Of a DNA stretch of 64,000 nt, positions 43,341 through 51,561 are shown one piece after another (position 1 is the first letter of the stretch; every line of letters starts with the position of its first letter). The notes under the pieces are model-generated. The model worked only from the letters and a program-made list of their open reading frames with translations, was not told the origin of the DNA and ran no database searches. The DNA comes from Nostoc sp. XA010. Lineage in GTDB: Bacteria; Cyanobacteriota; Cyanobacteriia; Cyanobacteriales; Nostocaceae. Location: the NCBI RefSeq assembly GCF_020829625.1, contig NZ_JAIVFX010000001.1, positions 248,001-312,000 of the forward strand, read 5' to 3'. The position numbers and the translations under genes are program-made.

Positions 43341-43470
43341 AGGACTCCGTATCGTGGGGCACACGGGAACGCAAATCACCTTTGGAGACATCCACAAGAG
43401 CGTGGGAGGATGTGAATTATCAAACTTTTTACACTATGGGCGTTGCGTAGATACCTACTTCTGCAAATAA
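43341..43470 (+). mobile_element. Relic of a TnpB element 3' end
   Basis: The frame starts at about 43344 as LRIVGHTGTQITFGDIHKSV, then GGCELSNFLHYGR and CVDTYFCK before TAA. At DNA level GGACTC-GTA-CGT-GGGCA-ACGGGAAC matches the tnpB 3' region at 31510-31540. All upstream parts (RuvC and zinc ribbon) are missing, so only the terminal coding and scaffold part of another IS605-type element remains. Confidence 0.65.
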
Positions 43471-43714
43471 GCAAGCTACGTGCAGCATTTTGTAGAGAAG
43501 TGGACATCGCACACTTAATTTTTATGTAGCAAGTAGATTTGCTTGTATACATTTAGTTAATTTATAAGCTAATCTGATGATTAATAGTGAGTTTGCGACC
43601 CTTCCAAGTCAATGAACTCGTAGATAGCAGATCCTTACTAAAGTAATGGTTATGAATATTCACAACCACAACCCATCTTTATATAGGAATATATATGAAT
43701 ATTAAATTATGTAG

Positions 43715-43788
43715 GGCGAACGATGGGAATTGAACCCACGAATGGTGGTACCACAAACCACTGCCTTAACCACTTGGCTACGCTCGCC
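43715..43788 (-). tRNA. tRNA-His (anticodon GTG)
   Basis: Read on the minus strand: G(-1), acceptor GCGAGCG with CGTTCGC, TA at 8-9, D arm GCCAAGTGGTTAAGGC, anticodon arm GTGGT-TTGTGGT-ACCAC, T arm GTGGGTTCAATTCCCAT, and discriminator C73. The encoded G(-1) opposite C73 is the identity element for histidine. CCA is not encoded. Confidence 0.95.
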
Positions 43789-43911
43789 ATTCAACAATTT
43801 GAATTATAGCAATAATTTGGCAAGGGATCAAGAGTTTTTTTTCAAGGAACGGACTTAGTTGATTTAGAGTCTCTGGAATCTAACAATTACAATGAATTTT
43901 ACTTGGCAAAC

Positions 43912-44295
43912 ATGAAACCCTTAAGGATCATTGCATATACTGGAGCAGCAGCAGGACTCGCGGCCTTGGGTGTGGTAATGGCAAAGACCAATCCCAGTCA
44001 GGTTGAGTATGAAGAATATGCGGTGCAACGGCTGACAGAATACTTAAAAACCGATGTATGCAAAAAAACTACCAATCTTATAGAAAATTTAATCCGTTTT
44101 AATTGTGATAAGTTGGTTGACTCGGCTAACCCGCAAATCCAAGAAATTCTTGCCAGGACTACAGAAAGACAAAATTATATTATTTTTAGCATTTACCGTA
44201 CAAATTTAAAAATAAACTCTTGGATACCTTCTTACAAATTTGAAACCGTGGGAGCTTTTGATCAATTTTATACTTACACTGCCGAGAAAGAGTAA
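43912..44295 (+). CDS. DUF4359 family protein
   Basis: 127 aa from ATG 43912 (a TTG three codons earlier is possible). The N-terminal membrane segment PLRIIAYTGAAAGLAALGVV and the motifs KTNPSQVEYEEYAVQRLTEY and LKTDVCKK with later NCDKLVD fit DUF4359, a cyanobacterial family. A C-terminal RQNYIIFSIYRTNL region follows. It is probably anchored in the membrane with a periplasmic domain. Function unknown. Confidence 0.7.
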   Translation: MKPLRIIAYTGAAAGLAALGVVMAKTNPSQVEYEEYAVQRLTEYLKTDVCKKTTNLIENLIRFNCDKLVDSANPQIQEILARTTERQNYIIFSIYRTNLKINSWIPSYKFETVGAFDQFYTYTAEKE

Positions 44296-44330
44296 GGAGC
44301 AGGGGGAGATGAGGGAGCAGGGGGAGCAGA
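44296..44330. repeat. STRR (GGAGCAGGG type)
   Basis: AGGAGCAGGGGGAGATGAGGG-like tandem units just after the DUF4359 stop; the same type occurs at 52797 and 54485. Confidence 0.6.
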
Positions 44331-44493
44331 AGCTGATAGTCAATTTAATTTTTGTAGTTCCTTATACAAGTGATTAAGAATACTTCTATTTAATATTTGA
44401 TAATAGTTTCAATAATTACCAGAGTATTTATTACCGCCAGCTTAATATTAAGTAAAATATGATAATTAGTCACTAAGAGTTCAAGCTTTGCCG

Positions 44494-45261
44494 ATGTCAT
44501 CTGCATATCTATTAGTATCTCACGGAAGCCGCGATCGCCGCCCAGAAATTGCTATGCAGCAACTAGCAAAGCTGGTACATAACAAATTGTCAGAAAACCA
44601 CAATGCATTAAATAACGAACATCAGGTTGGTATAGCTGCTTTGGAAATGAATCCTCAGCCTTTACACGAGCAGATTCAACAATTTGCTCAGAGCGCTTTT
44701 GGCGATGCCTGGGTTGGACTAGGCCAAAGTAAACTATCTCAAAACCAGAATCGCCTCAAAATTGTACCGTTATTTCTGCTGCCGGGAGTCCATGTAATGA
44801 CAGATATTCCTGCCGAAGTAGCACTAGCACAACAGGCTATTGGTCAGGATATCATGATTGAGTTGCAACCATACTTAGGCTCTCACCCCAATTTAGAGAA
44901 ATTGCTGGCAAAGCAAATAGCTGCTATAAAAACAGAAGCATGGATTCTCTTAGCTCATGGTAGCCGTCGCCCAGGTTCTAAAGAAACTGTGGAAGCAATG
45001 GCGGCGAGTTTACCAGCAGTAACTGCTTATTGGTCTGTCCCTCCTAGTTTAGAATCACGAGTGAAAGAGTTGGTAGCTGCTGGTTATAAAGAAATTGCAA
45101 TTCTGCCATACTTTTTATTCGCTGGTGGAATAACTGATGCGATCGCGGCCTCAATAGAGGAGCTAAAATTACAATTTCCTGCGGTGAATTTCCAATTGGC
45201 AGAACCACTGGGAGCAAGTGCAGAATTAGCCGAGCTAATTTGGGATTTAACAGATAGATAG
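44494..45261 (+). CDS. sirB: Sirohydrochlorin chelatase (CbiX/SirB, long form)
   Basis: 255 aa from ATG 44494. Two CbiX-type half domains are present: YLLVSHGSRDRRPEIAMQQL at the N-terminus and WILLAHGSRRPGSKETVEAM at about 150. The metal-site His pair is supported by LLPGVHVMTDIPAEV and ILPYFLFAGGITDAI. It inserts Fe (siroheme) or Co into sirohydrochlorin. The stop TAGATAG directly meets the ATG of cobA, so both are translated from one transcript. cobA makes its substrate precursor. Confidence 0.85.
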   Translation: MSSAYLLVSHGSRDRRPEIAMQQLAKLVHNKLSENHNALNNEHQVGIAALEMNPQPLHEQIQQFAQSAFGDAWVGLGQSKLSQNQNRLKIVPLFLLPGVHVMTDIPAEVALAQQAIGQDIMIELQPYLGSHPNLEKLLAKQIAAIKTEAWILLAHGSRRPGSKETVEAMAASLPAVTAYWSVPPSLESRVKELVAAGYKEIAILPYFLFAGGITDAIAASIEELKLQFPAVNFQLAEPLGASAELAELIWDLTDR

Positions 45262-46041
45262 ATGAACCGCACAGAAAAACAGGAGAATAAGTATTTGGGA
45301 AAGGTTTATTTAGTAGGTGCGGGGCCAGGAGATCCAGGACTGATTACCTTGAAGGCAAAAGGTTTACTGGAATGTGCAGATGTAGTTATCTATGATGCCT
45401 TAGTGAGTCAGGCAATTCTGGCAATGATTAATCCCCAAGCAGAGCAAATTAATGCTGGTAAGCGTGCGGGGAGACATTCGTTGTTGCAAGAAGAAACAAC
45501 TCAATTGCTGATTGAGAAAGCGCAGGATCATGCAATTGTGGTGCGGTTAAAGGGTGGCGATCCTTTTATTTTTGGTCGCGGTGGCGAAGAGATGGAAGAA
45601 TTAGTTGAAGCTGGAATACCAACGGAAGTTGTGCCAGGTATTACATCGGGTATTGCAGCCGCAGCTTATGCAGGTATTCCATTGACTCATCGGCTATATA
45701 GTTCTTCAGTTACATTTGTAACTGGTCATGAGGCGGCAGGTAAGTATAGACCGAAGGTGGATTGGAATGCGATCGCTCACGGTTCCGAAACCATTGTAAT
45801 TTATATGGGAATTCACAATCTGCCTTATATTGTGGAACAATTAAGTGCAGCTGGGTTGAATTTAGAAACGCCCATTGCTTTGGTGCGCTGGGGTACGCGT
45901 CCAGAACAAGAAGAATTGATTGGTACTTTAAAAACAATTGTAGAACAGGTAGAGCAAACTGGATTTGGTGCGCCTGCGATCGCAGTCATTGGACAAGTAG
46001 TAAATATGCACAGTATTTTGTCTAGTTGTCGTCCAGTTTGA
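45262..46041 (+). CDS. cobA: Uroporphyrinogen-III C-methyltransferase
   Basis: 259 aa. SUMT signatures: GKVYLVGAGPGDPGLITLKA, DVVIYDALVS, GKRAGRHSLLQEETTQLLIE, VVRLKGGDPFIFGRGGEE, VPGITSGIAAAAYAGIPLTH and VIYMGIHNLPYIVEQL. It transfers two methyls from SAM to make precorrin-2. No siroheme synthase (CysG) dehydrogenase/ferrochelatase domain is attached; sirB just upstream supplies chelation. A second SUMT domain is encoded in the fusion at 52845. Confidence 0.93.
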   Translation: MNRTEKQENKYLGKVYLVGAGPGDPGLITLKAKGLLECADVVIYDALVSQAILAMINPQAEQINAGKRAGRHSLLQEETTQLLIEKAQDHAIVVRLKGGDPFIFGRGGEEMEELVEAGIPTEVVPGITSGIAAAAYAGIPLTHRLYSSSVTFVTGHEAAGKYRPKVDWNAIAHGSETIVIYMGIHNLPYIVEQLSAAGLNLETPIALVRWGTRPEQEELIGTLKTIVEQVEQTGFGAPAIAVIGQVVNMHSILSSCRPV

Positions 46042-46071
46042 TAGTTGGGGCAAATGTGAAATCCCCTGTCT

Positions 46072-46689
46072 TTAAATTTCTCGAATCCAAAATGCCAATC
46101 CTCCAGCCCGGCCACGAGCTGCAATAAAATTTTCCGTCACCAAAAAGAAGCCAAAGAAAGGGAGTTTAGCTATAGACTGGTTGTAGAAATCTTCTGCTTG
46201 AATACCAGAACCCATTGGTCTGTTATAAACAACACGACCAAACAAACTAATAAGCATTTGGTTAAAGTCAAACGCCAATAAATTTTTCTTACTTAAATAT
46301 TGCACTGGCCCCGTGAGGTTCAACAAAACTGGGCCAAATTCAACCTGATTACTAATTTCGCCTCTGTTTGAATCCTGTTCCAAAATGGCATTAAAAGAAA
46401 CATTGATTGTTATAAACTTGGGTACATACAAACCCTTGCCTAATACAATTCCACCACGCTCTCTGACTTTCTTAGTGCCAGTGGCAAAGCAAAGTTGCCA
46501 TTTGCCCAAAAGAGACTCAAACGGATAAGTTAACCGTTCTTGCCTGGTAGATTTTTCTGCTTGTAGCAACGCATTTACTAATATTTCAGCACTAGGGGGT
46601 GTGCCTTCCTGTCCTTGATAGGCAGCCGCAGCTTGGGATAGGACACTCATAAAGTCAAATGTCGCTTTAGATGTCAAATTAGCTGTCAT
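46072..46689 (-). CDS. PAP/fibrillin-like conserved protein
   Basis: 205 aa, no signal peptide. Conserved blocks LLGKWQLCFATGTKKVRERG, GIVLGKGLYVPKFITINVSF, ISNQVEFGPVLLNLTGPVQY and GFFLVTENFIAARGRAGGLA resemble plastid-lipid-associated (PAP/fibrillin) proteins, which coat lipid particles of thylakoids. The resemblance is moderate. It is convergent with cobA. Its place near the tocopherol gene at 47129 fits with a lipid or antioxidant role, but this is only an inference. Confidence 0.55.
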   Translation of the reverse strand: MTANLTSKATFDFMSVLSQAAAAYQGQEGTPPSAEILVNALLQAEKSTRQERLTYPFESLLGKWQLCFATGTKKVRERGGIVLGKGLYVPKFITINVSFNAILEQDSNRGEISNQVEFGPVLLNLTGPVQYLSKKNLLAFDFNQMLISLFGRVVYNRPMGSGIQAEDFYNQSIAKLPFFGFFLVTENFIAARGRAGGLAFWIREI

Positions 46690-47128
46690 AATTTAATTAT
46701 TTATTTACTTTTTTGATAGATTGTACCGTTATGGGGAGTAGCAGAAAAGAATCGGGAAGAGGTATTTTCATGGTTGATTGTTAGGTTTTTTCGGGATAGA
46801 GCCTCTTTCATAAGGTAGATTGATTCTCTTGAGTAGCATTACGGGGGGCTGTGGCAACGGTTTAAGCCGCCACTACCTCCCCTACATACACTACGTCCAA
46901 AGCTTTGGCTCTTGTTAATGACCAAATTCTGTGACAATGGTTAACAATCTGACAATTTAGGCCATGTGGAAAAATTAACGCGAAACCTAACCCCCAGCCC
47001 CCTTCCCTAATAGGGAATCGGGAGAATTAAAAGCCTCTCAACAACAGGAGAGAGCAGAAGTGAGGTTTTCTAAATCCCGTGAAAAGTCAGGGTTAACAAA
47101 TAAGTCGGATACTGAATCTAAGGTACTC
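46690..47128. other. Intergenic region with dispersed repeat copy 2
   Basis: About 440 bp. 46985-47060 repeats the CCTAACCCCCAGCCCCC / TTCCCTAATAGGGAAT / AAGCCTCTCAAC words of copy 1 (29985-30072) in the opposite orientation. The upstream half has no recognised element. Confidence 0.55.
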
Positions 47129-48142
47129 ATGAGCCAGAGTTTTCCAAACAGCCCTTTGCCACGCAAACCCGTTCAATCATATTTCCATTGGTTATACGCT
47201 TTCTGGAAATTCTCTCGCCCTCACACGATTATTGGTACAAGTCTGAGTGTGTTAGGTTTGTATTTTATTGCCATTGCAATTAGTAATAGTACTGTTTCCC
47301 TATTCCCTACTCCCCATTCCCTAACGCCACTTGCTCGACTTGGGGAGACCCCAAGACCGCAGTGGCTCTTCCCTGTTTTAGGGGCATGGATTGCTTGTCT
47401 GTGTGGCAATGTCTACATTGTGGGGCTGAATCAATTAGAAGATGTTGATATTGACAAGATTAATAAGCCTCATTTACCGTTGGCATCAGGTGAGTTTTCC
47501 CAACAGACGGGGCAATTAATTGTTGCTTTTACTGGGATTTTGGCGCTAGTTGTGGCGTGGCTAACTGGGCCATTCTTATTTGGCATGGTAGCAATTAGTT
47601 TGGCTATTGGTACTGCTTATTCTTTACCGCCAATTCGCTTGAAACAGTTTCCATTTTGGGCAGCACTATGCATTTTTTCGGTGCGCGGTACGATTGTTAA
47701 TTTAGGATTGTATTTGCACTATAGTTGGGTGCTGAAACAAAGCCAAGTAATTCCGCCTGTGGTGTGGGTGCTGACGTTATTTATCTTGGTGTTTACCTTT
47801 GCGATCGCAATCTTTAAAGATATACCAGATATGGAAGGCGATCGCCTCTACAATATCTCTACTTTCACTATCAAACTGGGTTCGCAAGCTGTGTTTAATC
47901 TAGCTCTTTGGGTGATAACTGCCTGCTATCTGGGGATAATTTTAGTTGGTGTGCTACGTGTGGACTCAATTAACCCTATATTTCTGGTAATTACTCATTT
48001 AGCCCTGCTAGTTTGGATGTGGTTGCGGAGTTTGGCAGTAGACTTACAAGATAAAAGTGCGATCGCTCAATTCTACCAATTTATTTGGAAACTATTTTTT
48101 ATCGAATACCTGATTTTTCCTATCGCCTGTCTTTTGGCTTAG
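47129..48142 (+). CDS. Homogentisate phytyltransferase (tocopherol synthesis)
   Basis: 337 aa from ATG 47129; a GTG at 47060 is less likely. UbiA-type membrane prenyltransferase with Asp motifs NQLEDVDIDKINKPHLPLAS and FKDIPDMEGDRLYNI and about nine helices. FWKFSRPHTIIGTSLSVLGL is the family-specific start. It attaches phytyl to homogentisate, the committed tocopherol step, in the thylakoid or inner membrane. The loop after helix 1 is unusually long: residues ~53-80 (STVSLFPTPHSLTPL and GETPRPQW) are encoded by four STRR heptamers (TTCCCTA type, 47296-47323) and a palindrome (47326-47366). It overlaps the start of the TPR gene by a 3-base gap. Confidence 0.88.
   Translation: MSQSFPNSPLPRKPVQSYFHWLYAFWKFSRPHTIIGTSLSVLGLYFIAIAISNSTVSLFPTPHSLTPLARLGETPRPQWLFPVLGAWIACLCGNVYIVGLNQLEDVDIDKINKPHLPLASGEFSQQTGQLIVAFTGILALVVAWLTGPFLFGMVAISLAIGTAYSLPPIRLKQFPFWAALCIFSVRGTIVNLGLYLHYSWVLKQSQVIPPVVWVLTLFILVFTFAIAIFKDIPDMEGDRLYNISTFTIKLGSQAVFNLALWVITACYLGIILVGVLRVDSINPIFLVITHLALLVWMWLRSLAVDLQDKSAIAQFYQFIWKLFFIEYLIFPIACLLA
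47296..47366. repeat. STRR array plus palindrome inside the phytyltransferase gene
   Basis: TTCCCTA, TTCCCTA, CTCCCCA, TTCCCTA heptamers (47296-47323), then GCCACT / AGTGGC and CTTGGGG-AGA-CCCCAAG nested inverted repeats. The array is fully translated in frame. Confidence 0.8.
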
Positions 48143-48145
48143 ACA

Positions 48146-48619
48146 ATGCTAGAAACCTTTCCTACTAGTTCTATTATCGCTACTGTTGTAGTTGTTCTTA
48201 GTCTGTCAATTCTTGGCTATTTTGCTTGGAAAACTCTGATTACCTCAGACTTGTTTCAAAAAGGGATTAATCTTTCTCAAGCAAAAGATTACCAAGGTGC
48301 AGAAGCAGCGTTTCGTAAAGTGATTTCCCTCAACTCTACTAATGATGTGGTGCGCTTGTTTTTGGGAGATGTTTTAAACCAACAAGGGCAAATAGAGGAA
48401 GCAACAGAATTATTCCGGGAAGTGATTCGCCGCAGTCCCAAAAATCCTGACGCTTACTTGCGTCTGGCAAATATTCTCATGCAGCAAGAGCGAGAAGAGG
48501 AAGCAAAAACTAACCTGGTACAAGCTAAAGATTTATTGCAAAAACAACGCCAACCTGAAAAAGCTAAAAAAATCAGTGAACTGTTAGATAAAATGAGTGA
48601 TAAGTCTAGTAAATCTTAA
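48146..48619 (+). CDS. Membrane-anchored TPR protein
   Basis: 157 aa, starting 3 bp after the phytyltransferase stop, so almost certainly translated from the same transcript. A membrane helix (IIATVVVVLSLSILGYFAW) leads into three TPRs (DYQGAEAAFRKVISLNSTND; GQIEEATELFREVIRRSPKN; EREEEAKTNLVQAKDLLQKQ). It probably holds a partner at the membrane. Its tight link to tocopherol synthesis suggests an assembly or stability role, not proven. Confidence 0.8.
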   Translation: MLETFPTSSIIATVVVVLSLSILGYFAWKTLITSDLFQKGINLSQAKDYQGAEAAFRKVISLNSTNDVVRLFLGDVLNQQGQIEEATELFREVIRRSPKNPDAYLRLANILMQQEREEEAKTNLVQAKDLLQKQRQPEKAKKISELLDKMSDKSSKS

Positions 48620-48673
48620 GTTAAGTTAAAATTGCGGAGATTAAATTTTCCTGTTCCGTCTCCTAATTTTTTT

Positions 48674-48707
48674 ACCATTCCCCTCATAATGGGGAGAATG
48701 GTTTTTG
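48674..48707 (+). terminator. Terminator of the phytyltransferase-TPR operon
   Basis: ACCATTCCCC / GGGGAGAATGGT stem with one bulge, followed by TTTTTG, 55 bp after the TPR stop. Confidence 0.7.
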
Positions 48708-49242
48708 TTTTGCAATTTCCCAATGTCTGCCGTAACGTTATCCGCAATTTTCGCAAGTTTGACCACTTCGTTTATAGCCCTTAAAATTGCAATTTGCTAT
48801 AAGCTCGATAGCTACAATGCATTAATAGGAGAAAACTTTGATGATTTTAAAATATTATCTTTTTGCAAACATCTACACTAAGAGTTTTTTTGGGTTTTAA
48901 AGAGATATTATAGTCTGCTTAAGCAGTACAGCAACTAGACACGCTGCATCAGTAATATTTTAATACTAAAATAGTATAGCCATTCTCATTTAAATGAGGT
49001 ATATCGGTAGGGGCACACAGCAGCCCTAAGGAAATATATCTTTATCTGTGGTTAATTATTTTATCTGTACTTATCTGTGCGGTAACTGCTATATCAAGCA
49101 AGGACAAGAAAAATCCAAAATGACAATTTAACAGCAAAGCCGCCTTCGGTTCGCTCTTAATACTGATGTGCGAACAAATTAGGCTAATTAAAAAAATAAA
49201 TTTAGTAGTAAATTTTATAGATTCAAAAAAAGTCAAGTTTTT
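48708..49242. other. Long upstream region of the ethylene-receptor-like kinase
   Basis: About 535 bp of A/T-rich sequence with no gene or tRNA. It contains GTAGGGGCACACAGCAGCCC near 49008 (a degenerate palindrome) and GTGCGAACAAATTAGGC near 49167, which faintly resembles a transposon-end word but is isolated. Confidence 0.4.
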
Positions 49243-51396
49243 ATGTCAGACATAATATCAGGATTATGGACTAATTTTTTTACATCAGGATCATTTATTC
49301 CACATGGGCACTGCTATCTATGGCAAACGAATTTAGTTTGGTTACACATATTATCTGATGGATTCATTGCCCTAGCTTATTACTCGATTCCAGCTACACT
49401 CTTCTACTTTGTCCGCAAGCGGCAGGATTTGCCCTTTGTTTGGATTTTTCTCCTATTTAGTGCTTTTATCGTAGCTTGCGGCACTACTCATTTAATAGAG
49501 ATTTGGACGCTTTGGCATCCAACCTATTGGCTATCGGGGTTTGTCAAAGCAATAACTGCAATGATATCTGTAGTTACAGCGGTACAACTTATACCTCTAG
49601 TTCCACAAGCACTGGCACTTCCTAGCCCTGCTCAACTAGAACAAGCAAACCAAGAACTTCAAACACAAATAGCCGAACGGTTGCGGGTAGAGGAAGAACT
49701 CCGAAAATACCAGAATCATCTTGAAGAAATGGTTGCTGTTCGTACCAATGAAATTAGCAAAACTAATGAGCAATTACAACAAGAAATCCTTGAACGCCAA
49801 CGCATCTTAGAAATTCTTCGACAAAGCGAAGAACGCTACCGTTATTTGGCTGAGGCAATTCCTCAACTTGTATGGACAACTAATGCTAACGGTGAATGTG
49901 ATTATTTTAATCAAAATTGGTGCGAATACACTGGGCTAACATTAGAGCAGTCTTTGGGTTCTGGTTGGTTGGCTGCATTGCATCCAGATGATATCCAAAG
50001 TGCTGATGAAGTTTGGTCTAATGCTGTAAATAATAACACTATATATAACAATGAATATCGCTTTAAACGGGCTTCTGATGGCTCCTATCGTTGGCAGCTA
50101 GCGCGAGCTTTACCACTCAAAGATGAGCAAGGTATTGTAGTGAAGTGGTTTGGAACATGTACAGATATCCACGAACAAAAACAAATACTTGAAGAACGGG
50201 CGCACCTGCTGGAATTAGAACAAGTAGCACGAGCTAAAGCAGAAACAGCCAATCGAATTAAAGATGAATTTTTAGCCGTCCTCTCTCACGAACTACGCAC
50301 TCCACTAAACGCGATTCTCGGCTGGTCAAAGTTGTTGCAAACTGGCAGGTTAAACCAAGCGAAGACATCTGAAGCGCTAGCTACAATCGAGCGGAATGCC
50401 ACCTTACAGGTTCAACTTATTGAAGACTTGCTAGATATCTCCAGAATTTTACAGGGCAAACTGACGCTAGATATTACGAAAATTAATCTAGAGTCTACGA
50501 TATTGACTGCACTACAGACAATGCGTTTAGCAGCAGAAGCAAAGTTAATTGAGGTAAGTACAGTATTTGAACCCCTTATGGGGGAAGTTATGGGCGATTC
50601 TACTCGTTTGCAGCAAGTCGTCTGGAATCTCCTTTCTAACGCTGTAAAATTTACACCCAAGGGAGGAAAGGTAAAAGTGGAATTAAAGCAAGCTGATGGC
50701 TATGCTCAAATTATAGTTACCGATACAGGTAAGGGAATTAACGCTGAGTTTTTGCCATTCGTGTTTGATTACTTCCGTCAAGCAGATAGCACCTCTACGA
50801 GAAATTTTGGTGGATTAGGACTGGGATTAGCAATTGTGCGTAATATCATCGAGATACATGGCGGCATTGTCAAAGCAGATAGCCACGGCGAAAACAAAGG
50901 AGCAACATTTACTGTTAGTTTGCCGCTTCTGCAAGATGAAAGCCCAAGCCTGACGGATGAACAAAATTACCCTGTATTATTAACTCCTAAGTCTTTACCT
51001 CTCGCTGGCGTTCGGGTTTTAGTTGTCGATGATGATGCTGATTCGCTAGATTTTGCTGCTTTTGTATTAGAGCAAGATGGGGCTTTTGTTATTGCTTTAT
51101 CTTCCGCTTATAAAGCATTGAAAATCCTAGCAGAGGTAAAGCCAGATGTTTTGGTCAGCGATATTAGTATGCCCGATATGGATGGCTATATGTTAATACG
51201 TAAAGTGAGAAGTTTGACACCAGAGCAAGGTGGACAAATTCCAGCGATCGCCTTGACGGCTTTTGCTAGAAACGAAGACCAGCAAGAAGCGCTAAAAGCT
51301 GGGTTTCAGATGCATTTACCTAAGCCTTTTAACTCAGAAGAATTAATTGCAGCTATTGCTAAACTTGTTGAAGCAAAAGTGTCAGCAATTACCTAA
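49243..51396 (+). CDS. Ethylene-receptor-like hybrid histidine kinase
   Basis: 717 aa. The three-helix N-terminus closely follows plant ETR1: LSDGFIALAYYSIPATLFYF, then IVACGTTHLIEIWTLW with Cys79 and His83 in C-x3-H spacing, the copper ligands needed for ethylene binding, and Asp39. Then a coiled coil, a PAS domain (~200-315, LAEAIPQLVWTTNANGECDY), HisKA with the phosphoacceptor in [17 protein letters not shown] (~residue 349), an ATPase (NLLSNAVKFTPKGG, GLGLGLAIVRNI) and a receiver with phospho-Asp in VLVSDISMPDMDGYM (~640). So it can bind ethylene or a related ligand, and phosphorylate its own receiver. Output partners are unknown; no phytochrome or GAF domain is present. Confidence 0.92.
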   Translation: MSDIISGLWTNFFTSGSFIPHGHCYLWQTNLVWLHILSDGFIALAYYSIPATLFYFVRKRQDLPFVWIFLLFSAFIVACGTTHLIEIWTLWHPTYWLSGFVKAITAMISVVTAVQLIPLVPQALALPSPAQLEQANQELQTQIAERLRVEEELRKYQNHLEEMVAVRTNEISKTNEQLQQEILERQRILEILRQSEERYRYLAEAIPQLVWTTNANGECDYFNQNWCEYTGLTLEQSLGSGWLAALHPDDIQSADEVWSNAVNNNTIYNNEYRFKRASDGSYRWQLARALPLKDEQGIVVKWFGTCTDIHEQKQILEERAHLLELEQVARAKAETANRIKDEFLAVLSHELRTPLNAILGWSKLLQTGRLNQAKTSEALATIERNATLQVQLIEDLLDISRILQGKLTLDITKINLESTILTALQTMRLAAEAKLIEVSTVFEPLMGEVMGDSTRLQQVVWNLLSNAVKFTPKGGKVKVELKQADGYAQIIVTDTGKGINAEFLPFVFDYFRQADSTSTRNFGGLGLGLAIVRNIIEIHGGIVKADSHGENKGATFTVSLPLLQDESPSLTDEQNYPVLLTPKSLPLAGVRVLVVDDDADSLDFAAFVLEQDGAFVIALSSAYKALKILAEVKPDVLVSDISMPDMDGYMLIRKVRSLTPEQGGQIPAIALTAFARNEDQQEALKAGFQMHLPKPFNSEELIAAIAKLVEAKVSAIT

Positions 51397-51561
51397 AAAA
51401 GGACTTTTTACTTTTAAGAAAGCCTCCTTGTATGAGATTAGACTTGTATCAAGTGAGGTTAATCACTTATAATTCCTCCTAGAACTCCGCCAAAAGTACC
51501 CCTAGAAGGGGAAGGCTTTAGACCCAATTTTTCGGTAAACCAAGCAGGTAAAGTAATAAAA

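Noticed and set aside
49110..49190. Possible CAST right end (ATGACAATTTAAC and GTGCGAACAAATTAGGC words)
   Set aside because: Only isolated words, no TGTACA terminus and no regular spacing; 46 kb from the left end with core genes between.
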